A DNA stretch of 40,248 bases. Source: Opitutia bacterium (lineage in GTDB: Bacteria; Verrucomicrobiota; Kiritimatiellia; CAIQIC01; Lenti-01). A model generated the notes under the pieces. The model did not search any database and had not been told where the DNA came from. It saw nothing but the letters and a program-made list of their open reading frames with translations. Each line of letters starts with the position of its first letter. Position 1 is the first letter of the stretch. Below, piece by piece: positions 33,699 to 40,248 of the stretch. The stretch spans positions 1-40,248 of the forward strand of contig SABN01000020.1 in assembly GCA_009928955.1 (NCBI GenBank), given 5' to 3'. Both the position numbers and the translations under genes were made by a program.

Positions 33699-35096
33699 AT
33701 GGACCCGAATTATGATGCCGCTTTTCGGAATTTCGAATACCGCTGGCCCGAGCGGTTTCCCGGGCCGCGCTGGACGCGGACCGAAGACGGGCGGGCTTTT
33801 ATCCGGAACATGCCGGAGACGGCGGAAGAACTCCAGGCCGACAGCCGCTGGCCCGCCTTTTTCCCCTCGCCGATTTGCCTGGTGACGGTGCGGCATGGCG
33901 ATGAAGTGGCGCTGGAGAAAGTGGTGGGGGCCTCGATCGTCAATCGGTTTCCCTACGTCTTGGCCTTGAGTTTTTGCCGCGTGCCCCTATCCGAACGGCA
34001 TCATCCGCGGCATCGTTTCATGGAACTGCTGGAGAAAAGCGGGGCCGCGAATGTGCAGTTCCTGTCGCCGGGGCCTTTGCTAGGCCGCGCGATGGGCGCC
34101 GTCGCGGAAATTCCGGAAGCCCAGACCCGGGAGCGGCTGAAAGCCAGCGGATTGGGAATCCGGCCGGGGGAGAGCCATGGCGCTCCGGTGTTCAACGATG
34201 CCTATATGGTGTATGAAGGACATCTGGCCCGGCCCGTGAAGGGATTTGAGGGCGAGCGGGTATATGATCGCCCGTGGGAGGATGTGGGCAGTCACCGGGT
34301 CTACTTCCTGGAGATCAACTGCATCCAGTTGCAGGAGGAGATTGCGGAAGGCCGGCGCCACATCCATTGGCGGGGTCTTCCGGTCTGGTCGCCCCGGCTC
34401 CCGTTTCAACCGGCGGAACCGCCGTCGGTTCCGGGGGAGGGATTTCAGTCCGCCTATCAGAAGGGGTATGCGCCCCGCTATGTATTTCCATCGGCGGCGA
34501 CGGCCGGGTTCGAGCAAGACGCGCGGAAACACGGGATGGCCATCAAGCATCTGGCCCCGTTGCCGGAAGACCAGGTCGAGGTGGACAACGACCGCGCGCG
34601 CTGGCCGTGCTTCTTCCCTTCTTCGCTGGCGATGATCACCACGTGGGGCGACGATGGCCGGCCCAATGTGATTCCGTGCGGGTCGACCACGGTGCTGAGC
34701 CGGAGCCCGATGATCATCGCCGCGTGCATCTCGTATGCCCGCATCAACGTGCGCTACGCGCCCCGCGCCTCGATCGATCTCCTGCGCAAGCGGGGGGCGT
34801 TCGGGTGCGCGGTCCCCTTCATCCACGAGCGAGTCGTCGCCGCGATCAAATATGCGGGGAACGTGTCGTTTCGCGACGATCCGGACAAGGTGGCCCGCTC
34901 CGGGCTGGCGGTGGAGCCGGGCGGGGAAGCGCCGGGATTGCCGGCGCTGCCGATCCAATATGACTGCCGGATCGTCGGGGAGGTCAAGCTCGGCACGCAT
35001 GCGATGTTCCTGGGGGAAGTCCGCCGGATCCGGGTCCGGACGGATGTGCAGGCGGAAAATCCGTTGAAGTGGTGCCCTTGGGGCATCGTGGAATGA
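33699..35096 (+). CDS. tandem flavin-reductase-like (FMN split-barrel) protein
   Basis: The 465-aa protein contains two related halves. The second (about 295-465) starts ARWPCFFPSSLAMITTWGDDGRPNVIPCGSTTVLSRSPMIIAACISY and matches the flavin reductase domain (FMN-binding split barrel). The first (about 48-245) starts SRWPAFFPSPICLVTVRHGDEVALEKVVGASIVNRFPYVLALSF, the same opening pattern, and keeps the later FLEINCIQLQ strand. Each half opens with RWP.FFPS, pointing to an internal duplication. Such proteins bind FMN and reduce flavin or carry out redox reactions, but their substrate in a polysaccharide locus is unknown. AGAGGA precedes the ATG; the stop overlaps the next start (ATGA). Confidence 0.82.
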   Translation: MDPNYDAAFRNFEYRWPERFPGPRWTRTEDGRAFIRNMPETAEELQADSRWPAFFPSPICLVTVRHGDEVALEKVVGASIVNRFPYVLALSFCRVPLSERHHPRHRFMELLEKSGAANVQFLSPGPLLGRAMGAVAEIPEAQTRERLKASGLGIRPGESHGAPVFNDAYMVYEGHLARPVKGFEGERVYDRPWEDVGSHRVYFLEINCIQLQEEIAEGRRHIHWRGLPVWSPRLPFQPAEPPSVPGEGFQSAYQKGYAPRYVFPSAATAGFEQDARKHGMAIKHLAPLPEDQVEVDNDRARWPCFFPSSLAMITTWGDDGRPNVIPCGSTTVLSRSPMIIAACISYARINVRYAPRASIDLLRKRGAFGCAVPFIHERVVAAIKYAGNVSFRDDPDKVARSGLAVEPGGEAPGLPALPIQYDCRIVGEVKLGTHAMFLGEVRRIRVRTDVQAENPLKWCPWGIVE

Positions 35097-36292
35097 ACGA
35101 CATGAATATTCCTTTTACGCGGCCTTGGCTGGGAGTCGAGGAAGAGGCGGCGGCGGCGCGGGTGATTCATTCAGGTTGGGTCACCCAAGGGCCCGAGGTC
35201 GAGGCGTTCGAACGGGAATTCGCGGAATTCGTCGGGGCGCCCTGCGCCTGCGCGGTTTCCAGCTGCACGGCGGCGCTGCATTTGGCGTTGATGGCGGCGG
35301 GGGTGCAATCGGGCGACGAGGTCGTCACCGTGAGCCATTCCTTCATCGCCACGGCCAATGCCGTGCGCTATTGCGGGGCGACGCCCGTGTTCGTGGACAT
35401 CGATCCGGGGACCTACAACCTAAACCCGGCAATGGTTGAGCGCGCGATTTCCTCTCGCACGCGCGCCATCCTGTGCGTTCATCAGATGGGAATGCCCTGT
35501 GATCTGGCTGCCATCCTCCCCCTCGCGCGCAAACGGGGAATCCTCGTGGTGGAGGATGCCGCCTGCGCCACGGGAAGTGAAATCCTCTGGAATGGCCAAT
35601 GGGAAAAAATCGGGAAACCCCATGGGGACGTCGCTTGCTTTTCCTTCCACCCGCGGAAATTGCTGACGACCGGAGACGGGGGGATGATCACCACCCGCCG
35701 GCCGGAGTGGGACCGGCAATTCAAATTGTGGCGGCATCACGGGATGGATTTGCCGGATTCCGCGCGGCACAAGGCGAAGCAGATTCTCTTCGAGGGATAT
35801 GCGGCCTTGGGATACAACTACCGGCTGACGGACATCCAGGCGGCGGTGGGACGGGAACAGCTGAAGAGAATTCCGGCCGTCGTCGAACGGAGACGGGCCA
35901 TGGGGGAGCGTTATCTGAGTCAACTGGCGAGCATTCCCGGGATCGGCTTGCCCGTCGAACCGGCGTGGGCGAAAACGAATTGGCAGAGCTTCTGTATTCG
36001 GCTCCCCGACGGATGCCGTCAGCTCGACGTGATGCAGCGGTTGCTGGATGCCGGGGTGGCGTCCCGGCGCGGAGTCATGAATGCCCACGAGGAGCCGGCC
36101 TACGGACCGGAGGATTGGTCGTGCGGTTGCTTGAAACCCGAATGCCGCTGCAAGCCCCGGAGCTGCGCCCGGCTGCATGAAAGCGAAACGGCGAAGACGG
36201 GCTGCATCCTCTTGCCGATGTTCCATGGGATGACCGAGGAACAGCAGGACTGGGTCGTGAAGAGCCTGGCCGATTCCGTTCGGGGCCGATGA
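35093..36292 (+). CDS. DegT/DnrJ/EryC1 aminotransferase with Cys-rich insert
   Basis: The 399-aa PLP enzyme opens IPFTRPWLGVEEEAAAARVIHSGWVTQGPEVEAFE and has SSCTAALHLALMAAG, VVEDAACATGSE and CFSFHPRKLLTTGDGG with PLP Lys189, then GYNYRLTDIQAAVG. It belongs to the perosamine-synthase/ArnB-like side of the family and should make a 4-amino (or similar) sugar nucleotide from a keto intermediate. In the C-terminal part, where relatives run from the EPAY motif to the LP-SE motif, this protein has CGCLKPECRCKPRSC with Cys344, 346, 351, 353 and 358, an unusual metal-binding-like insert. ATG 35093 overlaps the upstream stop; ATG 35102 is an alternative. Confidence 0.92.
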   Translation: MNDMNIPFTRPWLGVEEEAAAARVIHSGWVTQGPEVEAFEREFAEFVGAPCACAVSSCTAALHLALMAAGVQSGDEVVTVSHSFIATANAVRYCGATPVFVDIDPGTYNLNPAMVERAISSRTRAILCVHQMGMPCDLAAILPLARKRGILVVEDAACATGSEILWNGQWEKIGKPHGDVACFSFHPRKLLTTGDGGMITTRRPEWDRQFKLWRHHGMDLPDSARHKAKQILFEGYAALGYNYRLTDIQAAVGREQLKRIPAVVERRRAMGERYLSQLASIPGIGLPVEPAWAKTNWQSFCIRLPDGCRQLDVMQRLLDAGVASRRGVMNAHEEPAYGPEDWSCGCLKPECRCKPRSCARLHESETAKTGCILLPMFHGMTEEQQDWVVKSLADSVRGR

Positions 36293-37980
36293 GGGCGGCC
36301 TCCGGAAATGCGATGAAATCGCCGGCGATGGACAGGCTCCTCAACTTCGGCAGGGCGCATGTCCGGTCGTTGGCGGCGGGGAGCGCGGTTCTGCTGGCGA
36401 CGGTCTTGGCGGTTCTGTTCTATAGCGCCACATGGCGGACCGGAGACGATGGCCGCTATTACGTTTTGGGCGTTTCCATCGCGGAAGGCGCCGGACTCGT
36501 TCACTACGAAAATCCGTTGCAGCCGCCCGAGTCGCTCACCCCCCCCCTCTATCCGGCCCTGATCGCCGGCGTCATGCGGACGACGGACAACCCCGTCGTT
36601 TGGGTGAAGCGGACCGGGAATGCGCTTTATGTGTTGGCGGTCCTGATGGCGGTGTTGGCCTTGATGGGGCCGCGCGGCGTTTCCCGCCCGGGACTGATGG
36701 GCGCGTACATGGGCATGCTGGCCGTCGGCGTGGCCTCGTTCGCCTCCTTCATCATGTCGGACACGCTCTTCATCCTGTGGGTATATGCCTGCCTTTGGTT
36801 GAGCGGCCGGGAGAAACAAGGCTGGCTCGCGTGCGTTGTCCTCGGGTGCGGTTGTGGACTGGCCTATCTGACCCGGATCGCCGGATTGGCCTTGGTGCCG
36901 GCCCTGCTGCTGCCCGTCCTGCTGAAAAGGCAATGGCGGAATTTGTTGTTCATCGGATTGGGCCTTGGCGTAGTGGTGGCCCCTTGGTTCTACCGCAAAT
37001 ACTTCCTGCTGGATCTTCCCGACCATTATGTCGCGATGGCGGAAGGCTATGCCCGGATGCAAGGCCAGAAGCTGTGGGTGCAGTTCCCGCTCATCATGGC
37101 GCAGGAATTCATCCGCGACATCCCGGTGTTCCTCGCGAAGGTGATTCCGCGCCAATTCCTGTATGCCGCAACGGAGGTGATCCCCAGCCAGCTGTTCTGG
37201 GATGGCGTCGGAGGGGTGGCGGGCTTTGCCATGGCGGCGGGTCTTTTGCTGCGAATCCGCCGGTGGACGGCCATCGACTATTTCTTCATTTTCACGATCT
37301 TGCTGATTGCCGCCATTCCAGGGCCGATTTACGACAAATACGCGTTTTTCCCGATCCTCCCCATCGCGGCTTTTTATTGTTTCGGCTTCATGGAATGGGT
37401 GGCCCATCGCGCCGCCGGCTTTTTCCATTCCAAATGGATGGGCCATGGGGTTCGGGCCGCCGCGCTCGGTGCGCTGGTCTTCTCATTGCTGTTGGATTTC
37501 ACGGCGGGCGGGATTCATTTCGCGAAGGAAACCCCGCGCCGGCTCCATGGGCCATGGGCGCCCGAGAGATTCCAGTCTTTCGGGAATGCCTATTATGACG
37601 CATGGGCCCGGGTCAGCGAGGCCGCCACGTGGATCCGGAAGAACACTCCTGCGGACGCGCTTCTCATGTCGCGGAAGCCGGACCATCTGTTCGTGATGTC
37701 CGGGCGACAGGGGTGGCGATATGACCTTCCCCGCAAAGTGCTATGCGAGACTTCCATGGACGCGGTGGAGAAATTCTCGCCGGATCGCATGGTTTTGCTG
37801 TTGGAGGATGCATTTCCATCCGGCCCCACCTTCGATGCCTATGGAAACAACCGGGAAGCGGTGCTGAACGAAACCGTGCGCAAAATGCCCGAGCGCTGGC
37901 GGGTGGTCTATTCGACGGCGGAGCCGGTGACGCGCGTTTGGGCCTATGGCGGGGGCGTCGCGTCGGCCACGGGGGAGTGA
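36289..37980 (+). CDS. ArnT/PMT-like membrane glycosyltransferase (GT39/GT83 type)
   Basis: The 563-aa integral membrane protein has about ten hydrophobic helices between residues 28 and 415 and a soluble C-terminal domain (about 430-563). After the first helix comes WRTGDDGRYYVLGVSIAEGAG, the acidic periplasmic loop typical of GT-C enzymes, then PPLYPALIAGVM and later YDKYAFFPILP. GT-C enzymes transfer sugar from polyprenyl phosphate to a lipid or polymer outside the membrane; the GtrB-like gene in this operon would supply the donor. Its start overlaps the DegT stop (ATGA); ATG 36313 is an alternative. The 3' end overlaps the convergent EamA gene by 37 nt. Confidence 0.85.
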   Translation: MRAASGNAMKSPAMDRLLNFGRAHVRSLAAGSAVLLATVLAVLFYSATWRTGDDGRYYVLGVSIAEGAGLVHYENPLQPPESLTPPLYPALIAGVMRTTDNPVVWVKRTGNALYVLAVLMAVLALMGPRGVSRPGLMGAYMGMLAVGVASFASFIMSDTLFILWVYACLWLSGREKQGWLACVVLGCGCGLAYLTRIAGLALVPALLLPVLLKRQWRNLLFIGLGLGVVVAPWFYRKYFLLDLPDHYVAMAEGYARMQGQKLWVQFPLIMAQEFIRDIPVFLAKVIPRQFLYAATEVIPSQLFWDGVGGVAGFAMAAGLLLRIRRWTAIDYFFIFTILLIAAIPGPIYDKYAFFPILPIAAFYCFGFMEWVAHRAAGFFHSKWMGHGVRAAALGALVFSLLLDFTAGGIHFAKETPRRLHGPWAPERFQSFGNAYYDAWARVSEAATWIRKNTPADALLMSRKPDHLFVMSGRQGWRYDLPRKVLCETSMDAVEKFSPDRMVLLLEDAFPSGPTFDAYGNNREAVLNETVRKMPERWRVVYSTAEPVTRVWAYGGGVASATGE

Positions 37981-38882
37981 CCGTCGGGCTTGGCGGGCTT
38001 CATGATGAAGAACGCGCCGAGGACGGTCAGGGCGCAGGCCACCAGGATCGGCGCGGTGAGGGGCTCGTCGGCGAGGCTCCATCCCAGCAGCAGGCCGATG
38101 ACGGGGACGACATACTCGTAGGAAATGGCGATGGCGGGCGTGCTGTGGCGCAGCAGCCAGAAGTAGCTCGTGAACCCGCCCAACGAAGCGCCCAAGACGA
38201 GCCCGGCGAATCCCATCCAGGCGGCGGGGCCGACGCCAGCGAGGTCGATGCGCGCGCCTTCGCCGATCAGCAGGCCCAGGACCAGCATCTGGCCGCCTCC
38301 AAAAAAGAACAGGAGCCCGGTCGAACGGACGGTGGAGAGGGGATTCGGGAAGGCGTGGTAATACAAGGTGCCCACGACCCAGATCGCCGTGCAGGCCAGC
38401 AGATACCACAGGCCGAGGGGATATCCGCCGGCCGTGCCGGCGCGGGTCTGGCGGGCGATGATGGCCAATCCGAGGAATCCGAGCAGGAGGCCGCTGGCTT
38501 GCCAGACAGAGGGGCGGGGAAGGCGACGGGCGAGCCAGCCTCCCAGCAGGAGCCATGCAGGGGTGGTGCCCAGCACGATGGCGGCGGTGCTGGAAGAAAC
38601 CGTTTCTTGCGATTTGGCGAGCAAGCCGCTCCCGAAGACGATCAGGGGGCCTGCGGCGACGAAGTGGCGCCACAGGTCGGCGAAGGCCGGCCGGGAGCGG
38701 TCGCGCTGGAGCACGGAAAGGCCCCACATCAACGCGGAAGCGATCAGCATGCGCGCGCCGGTCATCATGAAGGGCGGCATGTCTTCGATGGCGAAATGGT
38801 TGGCGATGTAGGAGGAGCCCCACGAAAAGTAGAGCAGGGCCAGCGCCCCGGCGATTTTGAGCTTGTGAGGGATGCGGAGCAT
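37944..38882 (-). CDS. EamA/DMT-superfamily transporter
   Basis: The 312-aa protein has ten predicted helices in two EamA repeats. The first starts GALALLYFSWGSSYIANHFAIEDMPPFMMTGARML (the W.S.F..K-type opening), the second GLWYLLACTAIWVVGTLYYHAF; it ends in SYEYVVPVIGLLLGWSLADEPL, the usual last-repeat motif. Family members export amino acids or other small metabolites. ATG 38882 was chosen because homology starts there; it lies 13 nt after the flavoprotein stop, so the two may be co-transcribed. The last 37 nt overlap the convergent glycosyltransferase gene. Confidence 0.9.
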   Translation of the reverse strand: MLRIPHKLKIAGALALLYFSWGSSYIANHFAIEDMPPFMMTGARMLIASALMWGLSVLQRDRSRPAFADLWRHFVAAGPLIVFGSGLLAKSQETVSSSTAAIVLGTTPAWLLLGGWLARRLPRPSVWQASGLLLGFLGLAIIARQTRAGTAGGYPLGLWYLLACTAIWVVGTLYYHAFPNPLSTVRSTGLLFFFGGGQMLVLGLLIGEGARIDLAGVGPAAWMGFAGLVLGASLGGFTSYFWLLRHSTPAIAISYEYVVPVIGLLLGWSLADEPLTAPILVACALTVLGAFFIMKPAKPDGHSPVADATPPP

Positions 38883-38895
38883 GGCCAAGCGGCGT

Positions 38896-40116
38896 TCATC
38901 CGCCGTCGGCGACGGTGCCGACGAGATGTCCGGAGCACAAGGCCCAGTGGAGGTTCCATCCGCCGGTGGGGCCATCCAAATCGAGGATTTCGCCGGCAAA
39001 ATGCAGGCGTTTCGCGACCCGGCCTTCCAGCGTCTCCGGATGGACCTGTTTCAGCGACACGCCGCCGGACGTCGCCATGCTTTCCTGGAATCCCCCGGTG
39101 CCGCGAACCGCCAAGGGGAGCGCGGCGAGGTGCCGGTGCAGGCTTTTCCCCTGCTCGGCGGTCAGGCGGGAAAAGGTTTGATCGGGCGGGATGCCAGCCA
39201 ATTCCAGAATCGTGCCAGCCAGGGCGCGTGGCATGTGCCGGGCCAGCCAGGCGTGGAGAGACCGGGACCCGTCGGTTTGCCGCAGCCGGAGGAAGTCGGG
39301 CGCCGCGGAAAGCAGGGCCAAGTGGAGCAGAACCGATCCTTCGGCGAGGAGAAGCCGGGCGACGCGCCCGGACAGATTGAGAACCGCCGGCCCGGAAATG
39401 CCGCGATGAGTGAAAAGCAGTTCGCCGCGCTCGGAGGTCCCGCGCTTTCCCGCGATGGAGATCGACACGTCTGGCAAGGAAACCCCGCTATGCAAAGCGG
39501 GCCAGTGTTCGGCGGTGCGGAGGGAAGTCAGGGCGGGCGCGGGGGGCGTGAGATCATAGCCCAAGGCGGAGGCCAAGGCGAATCCGGAGCCGTCGGAGCC
39601 GAGACGCGGCGCGGATTGCCCGCCAGCAGACAGCAGGACCGAATGGGCGGTCCATGAATCGATTTTCCATGGCGCGGCGGCGTTGTGCGGCGAAACCAAG
39701 CGGGAGACGGCATGGTTGAAAACAAACCGCACGCCCTCCCGCTCGCAAGCGTGAAGGAGGGCATCGCGAACTTGCGGCGCCGATTGGGAGCGGGGATAGA
39801 TCCGGCCGGCGTCATCCGCCACCGTTGGCACGTTCATATCGGCCAAGAGGATCCGCAGGTCTTCAGGCGGGAGCGATCGAAAAGCGGGAAGGGCAAAACG
39901 GCCCTGCCGCCCAAACGCCGAGGCGAAGGCCTCTTCATCGGCGAGATGGCTCAGATTTCCGCGTCCGCCGCCGGTGACGGCCAGCTTGGCTCCAGCGCCC
40001 GGCAGGCGATCCACCACCAGCACGCCTCCGGGCAGGCGGCGGCGCGCGGCCGCCCAGGCGGCCAGAAGGCCAGCCGGGCCTGCGCCAACGATGAGAAGAG
40101 AGGCATCCAAAGGCAT
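38896..40116 (-). CDS. HI0933/YhiN-family NAD(P)/FAD-dependent oxidoreductase
   Basis: The 406-aa flavoprotein has the dinucleotide-binding motif LIVGAGPAGLLAAW (8-21), then AGAKLAVTGGGRGNLSH, the hallmark of the HI0933-like family (also annotated aminoacetone oxidase family). It has SAGGQSAPRLGSDGSGFALA, FTHRGISGPAVLNLSG and C-terminal TGGFQESMATSGGVSLKQV with FAGEILDLDGPTGGWNLHWALCSG. Length is typical. The physiological substrate is not established; roles in rRNA or other modification have been discussed for relatives. No clear Shine-Dalgarno is seen. It begins 27 nt after a partial solute-binding-protein gene. Confidence 0.93.
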   Translation of the reverse strand: MPLDASLLIVGAGPAGLLAAWAAARRRLPGGVLVVDRLPGAGAKLAVTGGGRGNLSHLADEEAFASAFGRQGRFALPAFRSLPPEDLRILLADMNVPTVADDAGRIYPRSQSAPQVRDALLHACEREGVRFVFNHAVSRLVSPHNAAAPWKIDSWTAHSVLLSAGGQSAPRLGSDGSGFALASALGYDLTPPAPALTSLRTAEHWPALHSGVSLPDVSISIAGKRGTSERGELLFTHRGISGPAVLNLSGRVARLLLAEGSVLLHLALLSAAPDFLRLRQTDGSRSLHAWLARHMPRALAGTILELAGIPPDQTFSRLTAEQGKSLHRHLAALPLAVRGTGGFQESMATSGGVSLKQVHPETLEGRVAKRLHFAGEILDLDGPTGGWNLHWALCSGHLVGTVADGG

Positions 40117-40143
40117 ACGGAGGGGGGAGGGGGACCGATTTCT

Positions 40144-40248
40144 TTATTTTGAAAAGGGAATCCACCGCTGCAGGATGGATTCAAGCGTTCCGTCCTTTTG
40201 CCAGTCCGCCAGCGCCTGATTGGCGGATTCCCGCAACGTGACGCTGCC
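40144..40248 (-). CDS. solute-binding protein C-terminus (partial, cut by window edge)
   Basis: The last 34 codons plus TAA are visible. The sequence RESANQALADWQKDGTLESI followed by LQRWIPFSK has the ending typical of family 3 extracellular solute-binding proteins (amino-acid ABC transporters or relatives), where N.AL..W..DGTL..I...W is conserved. The start and the rest of the gene lie beyond the window. Only the pattern of this tail supports the call. Confidence 0.6.
   Translation of the reverse strand, partial: GSVTLRESANQALADWQKDGTLESILQRWIPFSK

Noticed and set aside
37944-37980. Frameshift or truncation at the glycosyltransferase/EamA border
   Set aside because: The two genes are convergent and simply overlap by 37 nt; both reading frames look complete.
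40120-40248. Empty right edge
   Set aside because: Translation of the minus strand gives a convincing solute-binding-protein tail, so it is annotated as a partial gene.

Overview
The window is GC-rich, almost fully coding, and reads as the chromosome of a Gram-negative bacterium: it has a TolC-family outer-membrane channel, a MacA-like adaptor, likely lipoproteins and a surface-polysaccharide locus. The mix (Gld-type ABC operon with a DUF4340 protein, a double-length tandem NDK protein, a citramalate synthase, a Lys/Ala-rich tail on aspartokinase, and short TTTTCC...GGAAA palindromes between operons) suggests the PVC group, perhaps Kiritimatiellota or a related Verrucomicrobiota lineage. This is an inference from style; no rRNA or tRNA is present to settle it.

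Layout. 1-562 is non-coding and repeat-rich. 563-8389 (minus strand) is a tight six-gene operon: ABC ATPase, ABC permease, GldG-like protein, DUF4340 protein, a putative metal-dependent hydrolase, and a glycosyltransferase. The last gene is joined in frame to the second half of a rhodanese plus TusA and DsrE domains. 8502-12319 (plus) encodes a TolC-like channel, a membrane-fusion protein and a MacB/FtsX-like permease with no ATPase of its own. It is followed by a MEMO/AMMECR1 fusion with a possible lipoprotein signal (12312-13832), a terminator, and a lone processive-type GT2 (14086-15384).

15602-24991 is an amino-acid and translation block: homoserine dehydrogenase, aspartokinase, (R)-citramalate synthase, valyl-tRNA synthetase, tandem NDK and an aspartate/aromatic aminotransferase. 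It links aspartate-family and isoleucine synthesis.

25104-37980 is a surface-glycan operon behind a near-consensus promoter. Three genes resemble the WbpD-WbpB-WbpE steps for a UDP-2,3-diacetamido uronic acid. They are followed by another hexapeptide acyltransferase, a GtrB/DPM1-like GT2, a CN-hydrolase, a WbpG/PseA-like PP-loop amidotransferase, a UPF0104 membrane protein, an NAD-sugar epimerase, a double flavin-reductase-like protein, a second DegT aminotransferase with a Cys-rich insert, and an ArnT/PMT-like membrane glycosyltransferase. The CN-hydrolase/PP-loop pair is the most attractive new idea: it has the two-part logic of glutamine-dependent NAD synthetase and could replace HisH/HisF as ammonia source for sugar amidine formation.

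37944-40248 (minus) carries an EamA exporter, an HI0933/YhiN-type flavoprotein, and the C-terminal end of a solute-binding protein cut by the window edge. No CRISPR array, tRNA, rRNA, transposase or prophage gene was seen.
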